DNA from: Ruminococcaceae bacterium UBA7080
GTDB lineage: Bacteria > Bacillota > Clostridia > Oscillospirales > Acutalibacteraceae
Assembly: GCA_002493595.1 (NCBI GenBank)
Contig: DKZG01000027.1
Location: 48,629 to 112,628 of the forward strand
Length of the DNA stretch: 64,000 nucleotides
Direction of reading: 5' to 3'
A program made the position numbers and the translations under genes. This document shows, piece by piece, positions 26,266 through 36,025 of this stretch. How positions within the stretch are numbered: position 1 is the first letter of the stretch; the number at the start of each line of letters is the position of its first letter. The notes beneath the pieces are model-generated. The model was not told where the DNA came from, did not search any database, and was given only the letters and a program-made list of their open reading frames with translations.

Positions 26266-27167
26266 TGGCGTTTATAGCAGGTGCAGGTGCGACAAATGTT
26301 GACCTTTTATATCAGGGTTTTGAACGGCTTGCCGGAGTAGGAGAAGAGCTTTACTGCAAGGACTTTTCACTTCAGCTGGGAGGAGGACTTCCGGCAACAC
26401 TCATTAATCTCGGAAGACTTGGAATTGAAACCAAAATAGCTACTGAGCTTGGGACAGACCTATTTTCACAATTTGCAAAAGAAAAGTTTTCTGAAAACGG
26501 CGTAACACCAATAAATCTTTACAGCGGTGACAAAATACCGCTTAATATTACCTCGGCAATCATTTTGCCAAAGGACAGAACCTTTTACACCTATGGTCAG
26601 GGATCTATTGAGCCTGATGAGAAAGCCTTGGATACATTTTATGAAATTGCAAAGGGTGCAAAAATATGTATGATGCAGCTTGGCGGCTTTCTGCCCGTTT
26701 ACAGAAAGCTTAAGGAAGAAGGCACTATCCTTGTGCTGGACACAGGCTGGGATGATGAGATGAGCTTTGATAAATATGACGAATACTTAAAACTTGCCGA
26801 TTACTACACACCAAACAGAAAAGAAGCATTAAAAATCACAGGTACAGATAATGAAAAGGATGCAGCCTACGCCTTAAAGAAATATTTTGACAAGGTAGTC
26901 GTAAAGGTTGATGCTGACGGCTGTATAGGTATTGATGGTGATGATTATTTCTTCTGTCCCGGTATTGATGCGTTTAAAAATGTTGATTCAACAGGTGCAG
27001 GAGATGCATTTCTTGCAGGCTTTATGTATGGCTTATTTTATGATTATCCGCTTAAAGACTGTATTGAATACGGCAATATAACCGGAGGCAAAGCTGTAAC
27101 AGCAGTAGGTGCACTGAGCGGTTATGTTAATGAAAAGGAACTACTGGAATATAAAAGTAAAATTTAA
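26265..27167 (+). CDS. PfkB-family carbohydrate kinase
   Basis: A 300-residue ribokinase-fold sugar or nucleoside kinase. The C-terminal PfkB signature DSTGAGDAFLAGF holds the catalytic Asp and anion hole, and the N-terminal substrate motif includes LQLGGGLPATLINLGRLG. The ATG overlaps the GH4 stop (TAATG), with GGAG upstream. Pairing with a GH4 enzyme suggests it phosphorylates the sugar that is cleaved or released; this is inference. Confidence 0.9.
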   Translation: MAFIAGAGATNVDLLYQGFERLAGVGEELYCKDFSLQLGGGLPATLINLGRLGIETKIATELGTDLFSQFAKEKFSENGVTPINLYSGDKIPLNITSAIILPKDRTFYTYGQGSIEPDEKALDTFYEIAKGAKICMMQLGGFLPVYRKLKEEGTILVLDTGWDDEMSFDKYDEYLKLADYYTPNRKEALKITGTDNEKDAAYALKKYFDKVVVKVDADGCIGIDGDDYFFCPGIDAFKNVDSTGAGDAFLAGFMYGLFYDYPLKDCIEYGNITGGKAVTAVGALSGYVNEKELLEYKSKI

Positions 27168-27187
27168 TAAAATATTGCAGAAAGACA

Positions 27188-27226
27188 ACAGCACCCCCAA
27201 AGAGGAATACTCTTTGGGGGTGCTGT
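27188..27226. terminator. Large stem-loop between converging kinase and glmS genes
   Basis: A perfect 16-bp stem (27188-27203, 27211-27226) with a 7-base loop. The T-runs are short on both sides, but its place between two gene ends suggests a bidirectional terminator or mRNA 3' end. Confidence 0.75.
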
Positions 27227-27262
27227 CATTTAATGCGTGAGACATAGTTTTCTTATAAAAGT

Positions 27263-29071
27263 TTATTCAACAGTTACTACTTTGGCCAGGTTTCTGGGCT
27301 TATCAACATCAAGACCTTTATCAGACGAAACATAGTAGGCCAAAAGCTGCAGTGAAACCACTGCGGGTATAAGCATAAATTCATCGTCCAGCTCGGGCAG
27401 CTCAAAATAGTTTTGCATATCATCACTTTTAAGCGACTTGCGAACAAAAGTAATAACATCCGCACCTCTTGACTGGACCTCGCGGATATTTGATATCTGC
27501 TTAGATACAAGATACTGCTGTGTAACAAGAGCAATTACGGGTATGCCGCCTGTAATAAGTGCAATGGTACCATGCTTAAGCTCACCTGATGCAAAAGCTT
27601 CGGAATGAATATAAGAAATTTCCTTAAGCTTTAATGAAGCTTCAAGCAAAGCAGGATAATCAATCCCCCTGCCAATCATAAAGGCATGCTCTGCTGTCAG
27701 CATTGATTTTGAAAGGCGATGAATATCAGCTCTTCTTTCAAGAACATTTTCAACTGCTGCCGGTACTTTATTAAGCTCGCTTATGAAATTAGAAACACCC
27801 TCATAATTCAAAGTTTGCTTAAGATACGCTATCTTTGCCGTAATCAGGTAAAATACTGCTACCTGCGTTGTATACGCCTTTGTTGAAGCGACTGCAATTT
27901 CGGGCCCTGCATCCGTATAAATCACATTGTCACTCTCACGTGCAATGGATGAACCGCGTACATTTACAATGGAAAGTGTATCTGCACCTTTTTGCCTTGC
28001 ATATTTGAGTGCCTCAAGTGTATCAATCGTTTCGCCGCTCTGCGAAACACATATAACAAGTGTGTCTTTATCAATTATAGGATTGCTGTACATATACTCA
28101 CTTGCCATATGAACGGATACCGGCAATGCACAAACACTTTCGATAAGCTGCTTGCCTATAAGACCTGCATGCATCGCTGTTCCGCAGGCAATTACGGAAA
28201 TACTTTTGCATCTTTCAAAAATAGCGTCATCAACCTTATCGCCCGAAAAATCAGGCATTGAATCAGAAATTCTGGATAAAATCGTCTTTTCAATCACTCT
28301 TGGCTGCTCCATAATTTCTTTCTCCATATAAAATGGGTAACCGCATTTGCCATTGCTTTTGATATCCCAGTCAAGCCTGAGCATTTCAACATCAACCGTA
28401 TTGCCTGAAAAATCTTTAATATCAAAACCATCCTTCGTTATCCTTGCAACAGTAAATTCAGGCAGTACAAAATAATCCTCGCTGTATTCCCCTATCGCTG
28501 TAATATCAGATGCTATATAAACACCGTTTTCATTTTGACAGCAAACAATAGGGCTTACATTTCTGACAGCAAAAACAGTATCCGGAATACTGTCAAACAT
28601 AATTGCTAATGCATATGTGCCTGAAAGCTTTTTAACAGCACTTATAATTGCATCTTCAGCTTCACCGTTAAAACATCTGTCTATCAAAGCAGCCGCAATC
28701 TCGCTGTCCGTCTGCGATTTAAGCTTATCAGCAACATTAAGTGTATTTTTTATTGTTTCATAATTTTCAATAATTCCATTATGAACAACCGTAACATTGC
28801 CGAATTTATGAGGATGAGAGTTTGCATCACTCACACCGCCGTGTGTTGCCCATCTTGTATGACCGATACCTGTATTACCCTTAACATCAGATGTTTTTTT
28901 CTCAAGTCTTTCAACTCTGCCCTCACATTTAACAGTAAGGCATTCTTTAAAATCAGGATGATAAACTGAAATTCCCGCACTGTCGTATCCCCTGTATTCA
29001 AGTGACTTAAGACCCTTTAACAAAATTCCTCTTGCGTCGCTGTAACCTGTATATCCGATAATTCCACACAT
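27263..29071 (-). CDS. glmS: Glutamine-fructose-6-phosphate aminotransferase (isomerizing)
   Basis: Makes glucosamine-6-phosphate for UDP-GlcNAc and wall polymers. MCGIIGYTGY gives the N-terminal nucleophile Cys2. The glutaminase domain spans about 1-220 and two SIS sugar-isomerase domains about 280-602 (CGTAMHAGL, VSQSGETIDT, PRNLAKVVTVE C-terminus). It has 602 residues. GGAGAA precedes the ATG. A glmS ribozyme lies in the leader, so the gene is switched off when GlcN6P accumulates. Confidence 0.97.
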   Translation of the reverse strand: MCGIIGYTGYSDARGILLKGLKSLEYRGYDSAGISVYHPDFKECLTVKCEGRVERLEKKTSDVKGNTGIGHTRWATHGGVSDANSHPHKFGNVTVVHNGIIENYETIKNTLNVADKLKSQTDSEIAAALIDRCFNGEAEDAIISAVKKLSGTYALAIMFDSIPDTVFAVRNVSPIVCCQNENGVYIASDITAIGEYSEDYFVLPEFTVARITKDGFDIKDFSGNTVDVEMLRLDWDIKSNGKCGYPFYMEKEIMEQPRVIEKTILSRISDSMPDFSGDKVDDAIFERCKSISVIACGTAMHAGLIGKQLIESVCALPVSVHMASEYMYSNPIIDKDTLVICVSQSGETIDTLEALKYARQKGADTLSIVNVRGSSIARESDNVIYTDAGPEIAVASTKAYTTQVAVFYLITAKIAYLKQTLNYEGVSNFISELNKVPAAVENVLERRADIHRLSKSMLTAEHAFMIGRGIDYPALLEASLKLKEISYIHSEAFASGELKHGTIALITGGIPVIALVTQQYLVSKQISNIREVQSRGADVITFVRKSLKSDDMQNYFELPELDDEFMLIPAVVSLQLLAYYVSSDKGLDVDKPRNLAKVVTVE

Positions 29072-29159
29072 AAATTTTCTCCATTTCAGTATATTAATGA
29101 GTCATTGAAATATCATCTTAGTATAATTATCATATGACTATAAGTTTAAAATAATTCCT

Positions 29160-29299
29160 TCGCTGAAAAGTTTTTGTGGCAGCTGTTGCCGGCTGCTTTT
29201 GTCTTTTCATCTCGCACCGAAGGAGGTACGAAAGAGCATCCGCCGAAAATTCGATAACTCTTTTCCTCGTCATCCTGCTCAAGGCAGGCTCATGGCGCT
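29160..29299 (-). ncRNA. glmS ribozyme / GlcN6P riboswitch
   Basis: On the minus strand the core begins A|GCGCC (cleavage between 29299 and 29298) and continues with GACGAGG, GAG, TTATCGAATTTTCGGCGG and ATGCTC, the conserved glmS ribozyme core. It is followed by a P3 hairpin around TTCG and a P4-like GCAGC/GCTGC stem. It lies about 90 bp before glmS. Glucosamine-6-phosphate acts as the cofactor for self-cleavage, which marks the downstream mRNA for decay. Confidence 0.93.
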
Positions 29300-29369
29300 A
29301 TGAAGAAAACCATGCCGTATTATCACGCATTAAATTGTCAAGGTACAAGGCAGTAAATCCGCCAAAAAA

Positions 29370-29398
29370 ATGATAACACAACCCAAACAGGTTGTCAA
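29370..29398 (-). promoter_or_regulatory. glmS promoter
   Basis: Perfect TTGACA (29393-29398), 17-base spacer and TATCAT (29370-29375). Transcription would start near 29363, about 65 bases before the ribozyme cleavage site. Confidence 0.85.
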
Positions 29399-29422
29399 TT
29401 AAATAAATTATGAATAAAAAGA

Positions 29423-29450
29423 TTGATTAAATATATATTTTAAGTATAAT
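29423..29450 (+). promoter_or_regulatory. trkA promoter
   Basis: TTGATT (29423-29428) and perfect TATAAT (29445-29450), 16-base spacer, about 40 bp before the trkA ATG. Confidence 0.75.
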
Positions 29451-29490
29451 AGATACTGTGTTTATATCTTAAAATAATGCGGAGGATATG

Positions 29491-30849
29491 ATGGACATAG
29501 TTATTATTGGTGCCGGCAGACTCGGTATCGGACTGGCAATCAGCCTTTCAAATGAAGAACATAATATTACGGTTATTGATTACAATGCAACCAGAGTAGA
29601 GATGCTTGTTGACAAATATGATATTCAGGGAATAAGCGGCAGCGCAACGCACATAGACGTACTCAGACAGGCTCAGGTTCCCGAAGCTGATTTGGTAATC
29701 GCCACTACACACTCAGATGAAAATAATATCTTGGTATGCCTAATGGCAAAAAAGCTCGGTGCAAGCTATACCATTGCAAGAGTAAGAAATCCGGAATATA
29801 ATGCACAATTTGAATTTATGCGAAATGAACTCGGCATTTCTCTTATGATTAATCCCGATTTTACTGCTGCACTTGAAATCGGCAGAATCATTCAGTTTCC
29901 GGAAGCGAATAATATTGAAACCTTTGCAAACGGCAACATTGATATGGCAGAATATAAAATCACACAAAATTCAAATCTCTGCGGCAACAGCATCGGCAGC
30001 ATATCATAAAAGCTAACAGATAATATGCTGATATGTGCAGTTGAGAGAGAGGATGAGGTTTACATTCCGAATGGTAATTTTGTACTGAATCCCGGGGATA
30101 AAATCCATGTTACCGGTGCTCATAAAGAGCTTGCCAATATCGGAAAAGCACTTATTAATTCAAAAAGAAAAACGATTAAGAACATAATGATTATAGGCTG
30201 TTCCCGAGTTGGTATATATCTTTCGGACATGCTGGTTAATCTCGGCAAAAATGTTGTTATAATTGAAAAAGACAGAGAAAAGTGTGAAATTCTTTTTGAT
30301 ATGGTACCTGATGCAACCATAATTAACGGCGATGCAAACGACCATGAATTTCTGATTGAAGAAGGCATAGAAAAAATGGACGCTGTAGTAACCTTAACAG
30401 ATACGGATGAAATCAATTTTCTCGTATCATTTTATGCACAAAAAATCGGAATTCCCAAAACAGTTACAAAAGTTAAAAACAACCGTCTCAGCAGAATGCT
30501 TGATGACTTAGGACTTGATTCGCAAATTAATGTCAGTGACCTTTCGGTATCGACAATCACCCAATATGTCAGAGCAAAGGAAAACATCAGCTCATCCTAC
30601 ATGAAAACACTGTACAAGCTTGTTGACGGCAAGGTTGAGGCAACGGAATTCCTTGCAGGCGATTACGTTACCTTTCTTAACAAGCCTTTGTCCAGGCTAA
30701 GAGTAAAAAAGAATGTGCTTATTGCGGCAATCAACAGAAACAATGAGATTATCTTTCCGAACGGAAATGATACAATAAAGGCTAATGACCTTGTAGTTGT
30801 TGTATCCAAGGACAGACGGCTTAAAAGTCTTAACGACATTCTTCAATAG
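29491..30849 (+). pseudogene. trkA: trkA (potassium uptake regulatory protein) interrupted by an in-frame TAA
   Basis: A 453-codon frame with a TAA at codon 173 (30007-30009) and no frame change. The first part (VIIGAGRLGIGLAISL start) is an RCK NAD-binding domain plus the beginning of its TrkA-C domain. The frame resumes after the stop with KLTDNMLICAVERED, completing that TrkA-C domain. A second RCK (IMIIGCSRVGIYLSDML) and TrkA-C domain follow. Together this is one ordinary TrkA of about 450 residues. The second ATG at 29491 has better GGAGG spacing than 29488. An ATG at 30025 could start a C-terminal protein but has no good ribosome-binding site. A nonsense mutation, sequencing error or read-through are the options. 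Confidence 0.85.
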
Positions 30850-30866
30850 GAGTAAACGCAAAAGCT

Positions 30867-32345
30867 ATGAATTATAAAGCTGTATTATATATATTAGGAA
30901 AAATCTTTATAATACTCGGTGCATTGATGCTGCTGCCGTTTTCCATTGCAGTTTATTATAATCTTAATGGATTTCCTGAGGCGAGCTACAAATCCTTTAT
31001 CATCCCAATTGTTATTTTAATTGTATCGGGAATTGCACTGACATTAAAAAAGCCTAAAAGCTTCAGCATATATTCGAAAGAAGGGTTTGTCATATGCGGA
31101 CTGGGATGGATCATTATGTCTGTATTAGGTGCTCTTCCCTTTGTTATCAGTGGCTGCATACCAAATTTCATTGACGCGGTTTTTGAAACGGCATCCGGCT
31201 TTACAACCACAGGATCGACGATTCTTACGGAAATTCATTCACTTCCTAAATCCATTTTATTCTGGCGCAGTTTTACACATTGGATAGGCGGCATGGGCAT
31301 TCTTTCGTTTATGATTGCAATTGTACCCAAAGCCAAGGGAAATTCAATGTTCATCATGAAAGCCGAAGTTCCGGGTCCGTCTGCCAGCAAGGTGGTATCC
31401 AAAATTGCCGACAGCGCAAGGATTCTTTATATTATTTATTTTGTAATGACTATTATCGAAATACTTGTTCTGTTTTTCGGCAGCAGAATAACAGGCGATA
31501 ATATACGCCTTTTTGACTGTGTTGTAAATGCATTTGCCACAGCAGGTACAGGCGGATTTTCAGTCTTAAACAATTCTATTGCCGGATACCAAAGTCCTTT
31601 TACCGAATGGGTATTGATTGTGTTTATGTTCCTTTTCGGAGTGAACTTTAATCTGTACTTCTTTTTGCTTACTAAAAAAGTTTCAAACATATTTAAAGAT
31701 GAGGAACTTCGCGGCTATATTATAATCAATCTAAGTGCTGTGATTTTAATAACACTGAACATCTACTCTATGTACGGAAATCTGTCAACTGCAGTCAGAG
31801 ACTCCTTTTTCAGTGTAAACACCGTTATGAGTACCACCGGTTTCTGTACTGCTGACTTTAATCAGTGGCCGACCTTTTCCAAGGTAATACTGATTATTCT
31901 TATGTGTATAGGATGCTCAGCCGGCTCTACAGGAGGAGGTCTTAAAGTCGTTCGACTTGAACTATTTATTAAGCAAATGATTTGTGACCTTAAACAATCG
32001 CTGCGTCCGCATGCGGTGATGAATGTCCGCCTTAACGGCAAGACTGTTGACAAAAAAATAATGAAAAGTGTATCATCCTATTTAAACATTTATGTCATAA
32101 CACTTGTGGTCTCCGTTTTTCTTATTTCTCTTGATAATTTTGATCCGACTACAAGTTTTACATCAGTTATAGCTTGTTTAAACAATATTGGCCCCGGGCT
32201 TGAGGCAGTAGGGCCTGTAGGAAATTTTGCAGAATTTTCTGTACTGTCAAAACTGGTATTGATTTTTGATATGCTTGCAGGACGTCTTGAGCTATTGCCG
32301 ATTCTTTTACTGTTTAATCCCAATACTTGGAGAAAAGCTAAATAG
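30867..32345 (+). CDS. trkH: Trk/Ktr-type potassium transporter membrane subunit
   Basis: A 492-residue K+ channel-like transporter. The four pore loops with selectivity-filter glycines are visible: TTGSTILTE, TAGTGGFSV, STTGFCTAD and NNIGPGLEA. About eight or more transmembrane helices alternate with them. It lies 17 bases after trkA; TrkA normally gates it at the cytoplasmic face. An AGGAG is about 14 bases from the ATG, which is rather far. Confidence 0.95.
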   Translation: MNYKAVLYILGKIFIILGALMLLPFSIAVYYNLNGFPEASYKSFIIPIVILIVSGIALTLKKPKSFSIYSKEGFVICGLGWIIMSVLGALPFVISGCIPNFIDAVFETASGFTTTGSTILTEIHSLPKSILFWRSFTHWIGGMGILSFMIAIVPKAKGNSMFIMKAEVPGPSASKVVSKIADSARILYIIYFVMTIIEILVLFFGSRITGDNIRLFDCVVNAFATAGTGGFSVLNNSIAGYQSPFTEWVLIVFMFLFGVNFNLYFFLLTKKVSNIFKDEELRGYIIINLSAVILITLNIYSMYGNLSTAVRDSFFSVNTVMSTTGFCTADFNQWPTFSKVILIILMCIGCSAGSTGGGLKVVRLELFIKQMICDLKQSLRPHAVMNVRLNGKTVDKKIMKSVSSYLNIYVITLVVSVFLISLDNFDPTTSFTSVIACLNNIGPGLEAVGPVGNFAEFSVLSKLVLIFDMLAGRLELLPILLLFNPNTWRKAK

Positions 32346-32361
32346 AATATGACTCATATGC

Positions 32362-32399
32362 AAAAAGCTGATACAAGGTTTTCCTTGTATCAGCTTTTT
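32362..32399. terminator. Bidirectional terminator between trkH and the surface-polymer region
   Basis: AGCTGATACAAGG and CCTTGTATCAGCT pair around TTTT, flanked by A5 and T5. It can end transcripts from both sides. Confidence 0.92.
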
Positions 32400-32412
32400 A
32401 TTCTATTACTTC

Positions 32413-35400
32413 TTATTTTAATTTAGAGAAAATCCTTCTAACTGTACCGGCCGCAGCACGTTTCAGCTTTTTATAATTATGAACAGCCATATTGGGCTTA
32501 AACACCTCATCGACAATTCTTTTGCAGGAATTGCCATCCTCATATGTGAGATATTTATTTTTAAAAGCAGCTATTTTTTGGGTACACTTTTGCATTTCAA
32601 TGTCAATATTCTTAACGGCACGGATAACCTCATCCGTATCAAATACAAGAGGTCCCGGCGCTTCTTTCTCAATATCGACATAAATGCCTCTCAAATTATC
32701 ACGGTAGTCCTCTAAATCATAGGTAAAGAAAAGCATTGGCTTGTCTAAAAGAGCATAATCAAACATTACAGATGAATAGTCTGTAATCAGAATATCAGAG
32801 ATGATATATAAATCCTCTACAAAGCTATATGCATTAAAATCAAAAATAAATGCATCATCTGCCGGAATGGAATAGCCTGAAGCAGCAAAATAATGAATTC
32901 TTATCAAAATGATATATTCATCACTAAGCTCCTGACGCATTTTTTCAAGGTCAAGCTGCATATCAAACTTATTGCGAACGCGCCAAGTCGGAGTATAAAG
33001 AATAATTTTTTTATCAAGCGGAAGATTTAACTTCTTTTTTATACTTTCAATCTTTTGGGGAGTATTATTGAAAAGAATATCAGTTCTCGGATATCCTATT
33101 CTTAATATATTCTTATTGTAATGATAAATCGGCTGCGCTTTTTCCTCCATAAAGCTGCCCTGGACAACAAGATAATTCCAACGGTTTACCTTTTCGGCAA
33201 AATTATCCTGCTGCATTTTTGTTGCAAGTTCACCGGGAACATCATATCCGAGCGTTTTAAGCGGAGTACCATGCATAGTCTGAATTTCAATCTGACCATC
33301 ACGCTTCACATACTCATCAGGGAAATTAACATTATTTACAAGATACTTTGCCTTTGCGAGATAATGATAATACTCAAGTGAACCGCGTCTTACTCTTTTT
33401 GCCCTGCCGTTAATCGGCATTCTTTCTTCATTAAATGCCCAAACACATTTGTACTCAGGATAAAACTTGTCAATATATTCATATATATACTGTGGATTAC
33501 AGCTGTATTTTGCACCCCACATCGACTCAAACACAATCAATTTCGGGTCTATTTTTTCATCCCTGAACTTAGGATAATGTTCAGCCAGCAAAGCCTTTCG
33601 CTTGTTCGGTGTATTTTCCTCTTCTCTCCAAAGCTGTGTGCATCTGAGTCGGATATTACCTTTAACGGCTCTATAGCAATTGATTTCGAGCGTATCAAAA
33701 TGCACTGTCAACTTGTAAAATTTTCTGCTGAAGATTTCGTGGCTTTCTATTACACCGTTTTCATCCTCATAAGCCACATGCAAATCACGCGTACTGGTAT
33801 ATAAGTTTTTTACGATGCGTTCATTTGTAAAATTAACCGTAAAGCTACAATTTATTTTCCCTTCTTTTAAGGTGCATTTGGATTTTGCAAAAACCATCCT
33901 TTCACCTGTAACGCCGACAATTTTGTATAAAACAGCGGTCTTTGCATTAAGAAAGTTTGGATTTTCACTGATGGCAGATGTTTTAAATCTGATTTTATCA
34001 TCAATCTGAGTCATACTGCCAAGTGAAGTTATACTGTTTTTAACAATAAAACGCAGCTCATTATTTTTATTGGTCATAAAAATTGCTGCCGGATTACAAT
34101 CGCTTTCAATAACAACCTTTTTGCTTCTGTGAAGAAGTTTGCTTAGGCTGCCGTCAGAATGGATTAAATACATATTATGGGTTTTATCATTTTCGAATTT
34201 GTCGCAGCTGCAGGTGAAAACAATATTATCTTCGGTATCAAATACGATTTCATTTTCATCACGGTCAAATGTGACAATCCCCTTTGCCTCATTTTCAAGA
34301 GCAATGGTTACAAGATTATTTTCAACCGTAAAATCCTTGGCAAAATTGCTTTCATCCTTAATATAAATTCTAAGCTCTTTTAAGGCATCATAATCAATTT
34401 TAATATGCTTATTGCCAAAAACAGCTGCACTTTTAGCCGTAATCCTCTTAACACTTCTGAGGCGCTCAGAACCAACGGTCAATCTGTTTTCATAAAAAAT
34501 CAGAATGCGGTTATAGCCTTCATTTTTTTCATTAATCTCTATATCGTTTAAATTAATATCAATTTTAAAGCCGGTTCCGTTATAATTATAATGCGTCGTT
34601 AAGCCTGTTTTTGAATCAAATGTCATACCGCTCATTTCGGTAATCTTTTTATTTTCAAAATAAGTAATCTTAAGAGGTGTCAGATACTGGGTTTTTTCGT
34701 TTTCAAGATAGGCAGTTATTTTTTGCTGGCTTGCTTGGGAAATATTCACTCTGCTTTTATATAAGTAGGCTGAAATTTCAATTCCGTCATCCTTTATTAA
34801 AACATCCGTAACATTTTTATTGAGCTGATACTGCTTAAGCTCAAGCGTTACATCGCGTTGCTTTAAGGTAAACAAATCATCTGCAAGAGATATAATAAAC
34901 CGATTCCCTCTCTCTTCAATCCTTGCATTGTAATAATCCTTGTTCTGATAAGCAAACAGCGCAAGCAGCTTTTCGAGATTGCGTGTTCTGACATACTCAT
35001 ACTTTTGCTGCGTTACAAGCGGAAGCTCGGAAAATACAGACTTATCAATCATTTCATCAATATAATTATTGATAATATCAAATGTCTGCATAGCCATTTC
35101 TTCTGTCATAAACTTACAGTTATTGACAGAAACCATCAAATCAATTTCAAGCTCTTTTTTCTGCTTCTGCTTAACTGCCTGTGCATCCACCCCGTTTTCT
35201 TTATAGAATTTATCAAGCATTTTCATAATGATAATTCTGTCAGTCAGGTTTCTAAGATTATTGCTGTTTTGTGTAATGGATTTTGTTGCACCGTCACGTA
35301 CTCGCCAATAATAATAGGTACTTTCAACTACAGAAACATTATTGGCCCTAAAATGCATCGGAATGGTAACCGGAATATCCTCAAACAGAATATTTTCGGG

Positions 35401-35943
35401 AAATGCAAAACCGTTTTCAAGATAAAATGAACGTCTGATAAGCTTATTCCATGAGGTTGTATCATAAACAAGACTCGGGCATTTTGTTATGTGTGTACAA
35501 TCTAAATCTATATTTTTAAACAAAAGCTGATGAAGACTGGAAGCCCATACAGATTTTGAATTAAACCTTACAACATTGCATATTGCCATGTCGCTGTCAT
35601 TTCGCTTGGCATAAGTATACATCTTCTCATACATATCAGCTGACATTGTATCATCTGAATCAACAAAGGCAATATACTCACCCCTTGCAAACTGTACACC
35701 GTAATTTCTTGCACAGCCAAGACCGCCGTTTTCTTTATAATGATAATGGCAGTTCGAATATTCGTCATCAAAGCGCTTGGCAATTTCACCGCTGGAATCG
35801 GTAGAACCGTCGTCAATCATAATAATTTCGATGTTATCTTTGGTCTGGTTTAATATCGCGTTAATACATTCCTCTAAATATTCTTCGACATTATATATAG
35901 GGACTATGACGCTTATATCAATTTCATTTATTTCTCTTTCCAT
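32413..35943 (-). CDS. Bifunctional GT2 glycosyltransferase / CDP-glycerol glycerophosphotransferase (copy 1)
   Basis: A 1176-residue cytoplasmic-face enzyme. Residues 1-330 are a GT-A family 2 glycosyltransferase (SVIVPIYNVEEYLEE, DDGSTD, FVDSDD). Residues of about 340-790 are beta-rich with no named domain. Residues of about 800-1165 are a TagF/TagB-type glycerophosphotransferase (HGTPLKTLG near 890, TPTWR near 981, TDYSSVMFDYALLDKP near 1051). It probably adds a sugar and glycerol-phosphate units to a surface polymer. AGAGGTG precedes the ATG. It is a tandem paralogue of the 36.0-39.6 kb gene and has its own near-perfect promoter. Confidence 0.9.
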   Translation of the reverse strand: MEREINEIDISVIVPIYNVEEYLEECINAILNQTKDNIEIIMIDDGSTDSSGEIAKRFDDEYSNCHYHYKENGGLGCARNYGVQFARGEYIAFVDSDDTMSADMYEKMYTYAKRNDSDMAICNVVRFNSKSVWASSLHQLLFKNIDLDCTHITKCPSLVYDTTSWNKLIRRSFYLENGFAFPENILFEDIPVTIPMHFRANNVSVVESTYYYWRVRDGATKSITQNSNNLRNLTDRIIIMKMLDKFYKENGVDAQAVKQKQKKELEIDLMVSVNNCKFMTEEMAMQTFDIINNYIDEMIDKSVFSELPLVTQQKYEYVRTRNLEKLLALFAYQNKDYYNARIEERGNRFIISLADDLFTLKQRDVTLELKQYQLNKNVTDVLIKDDGIEISAYLYKSRVNISQASQQKITAYLENEKTQYLTPLKITYFENKKITEMSGMTFDSKTGLTTHYNYNGTGFKIDINLNDIEINEKNEGYNRILIFYENRLTVGSERLRSVKRITAKSAAVFGNKHIKIDYDALKELRIYIKDESNFAKDFTVENNLVTIALENEAKGIVTFDRDENEIVFDTEDNIVFTCSCDKFENDKTHNMYLIHSDGSLSKLLHRSKKVVIESDCNPAAIFMTNKNNELRFIVKNSITSLGSMTQIDDKIRFKTSAISENPNFLNAKTAVLYKIVGVTGERMVFAKSKCTLKEGKINCSFTVNFTNERIVKNLYTSTRDLHVAYEDENGVIESHEIFSRKFYKLTVHFDTLEINCYRAVKGNIRLRCTQLWREEENTPNKRKALLAEHYPKFRDEKIDPKLIVFESMWGAKYSCNPQYIYEYIDKFYPEYKCVWAFNEERMPINGRAKRVRRGSLEYYHYLAKAKYLVNNVNFPDEYVKRDGQIEIQTMHGTPLKTLGYDVPGELATKMQQDNFAEKVNRWNYLVVQGSFMEEKAQPIYHYNKNILRIGYPRTDILFNNTPQKIESIKKKLNLPLDKKIILYTPTWRVRNKFDMQLDLEKMRQELSDEYIILIRIHYFAASGYSIPADDAFIFDFNAYSFVEDLYIISDILITDYSSVMFDYALLDKPMLFFTYDLEDYRDNLRGIYVDIEKEAPGPLVFDTDEVIRAVKNIDIEMQKCTQKIAAFKNKYLTYEDGNSCKRIVDEVFKPNMAVHNYKKLKRAAAGTVRRIFSKLK

Positions 35944-35984
35944 TTAGCACCTCTGTATATAATAAAGCTATTATATAAATAAAT

Positions 35985-36013
35985 ATTATATATAATATAG
36001 TTATTATTGTCAA
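35985..36013 (-). promoter_or_regulatory. Consensus promoter of copy 1
   Basis: TTGACA (36008-36013), 17 bases, TATAAT (35985-35990): a full sigma-A consensus in the 82-bp gap between the two paralogues. Confidence 0.85.
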
Positions 36014-36025
36014 TATTCGCCAAAA

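Noticed and set aside
29335..29340. TTGACA just upstream of the ribozyme as the glmS -35 box.
   Set aside because: No -10 element follows at proper spacing; the 29370-29398 promoter is much better.
29176..29373. A plus-strand open frame of 65 codons upstream of trkA.
   Set aside because: It is the antisense of the glmS ribozyme, with no ribosome-binding site.
30025..30849. The second trkA part as an independent single-RCK gene.
   Set aside because: It is in the same frame as the first part, starts in the middle of a TrkA-C domain and lacks a ribosome-binding site.
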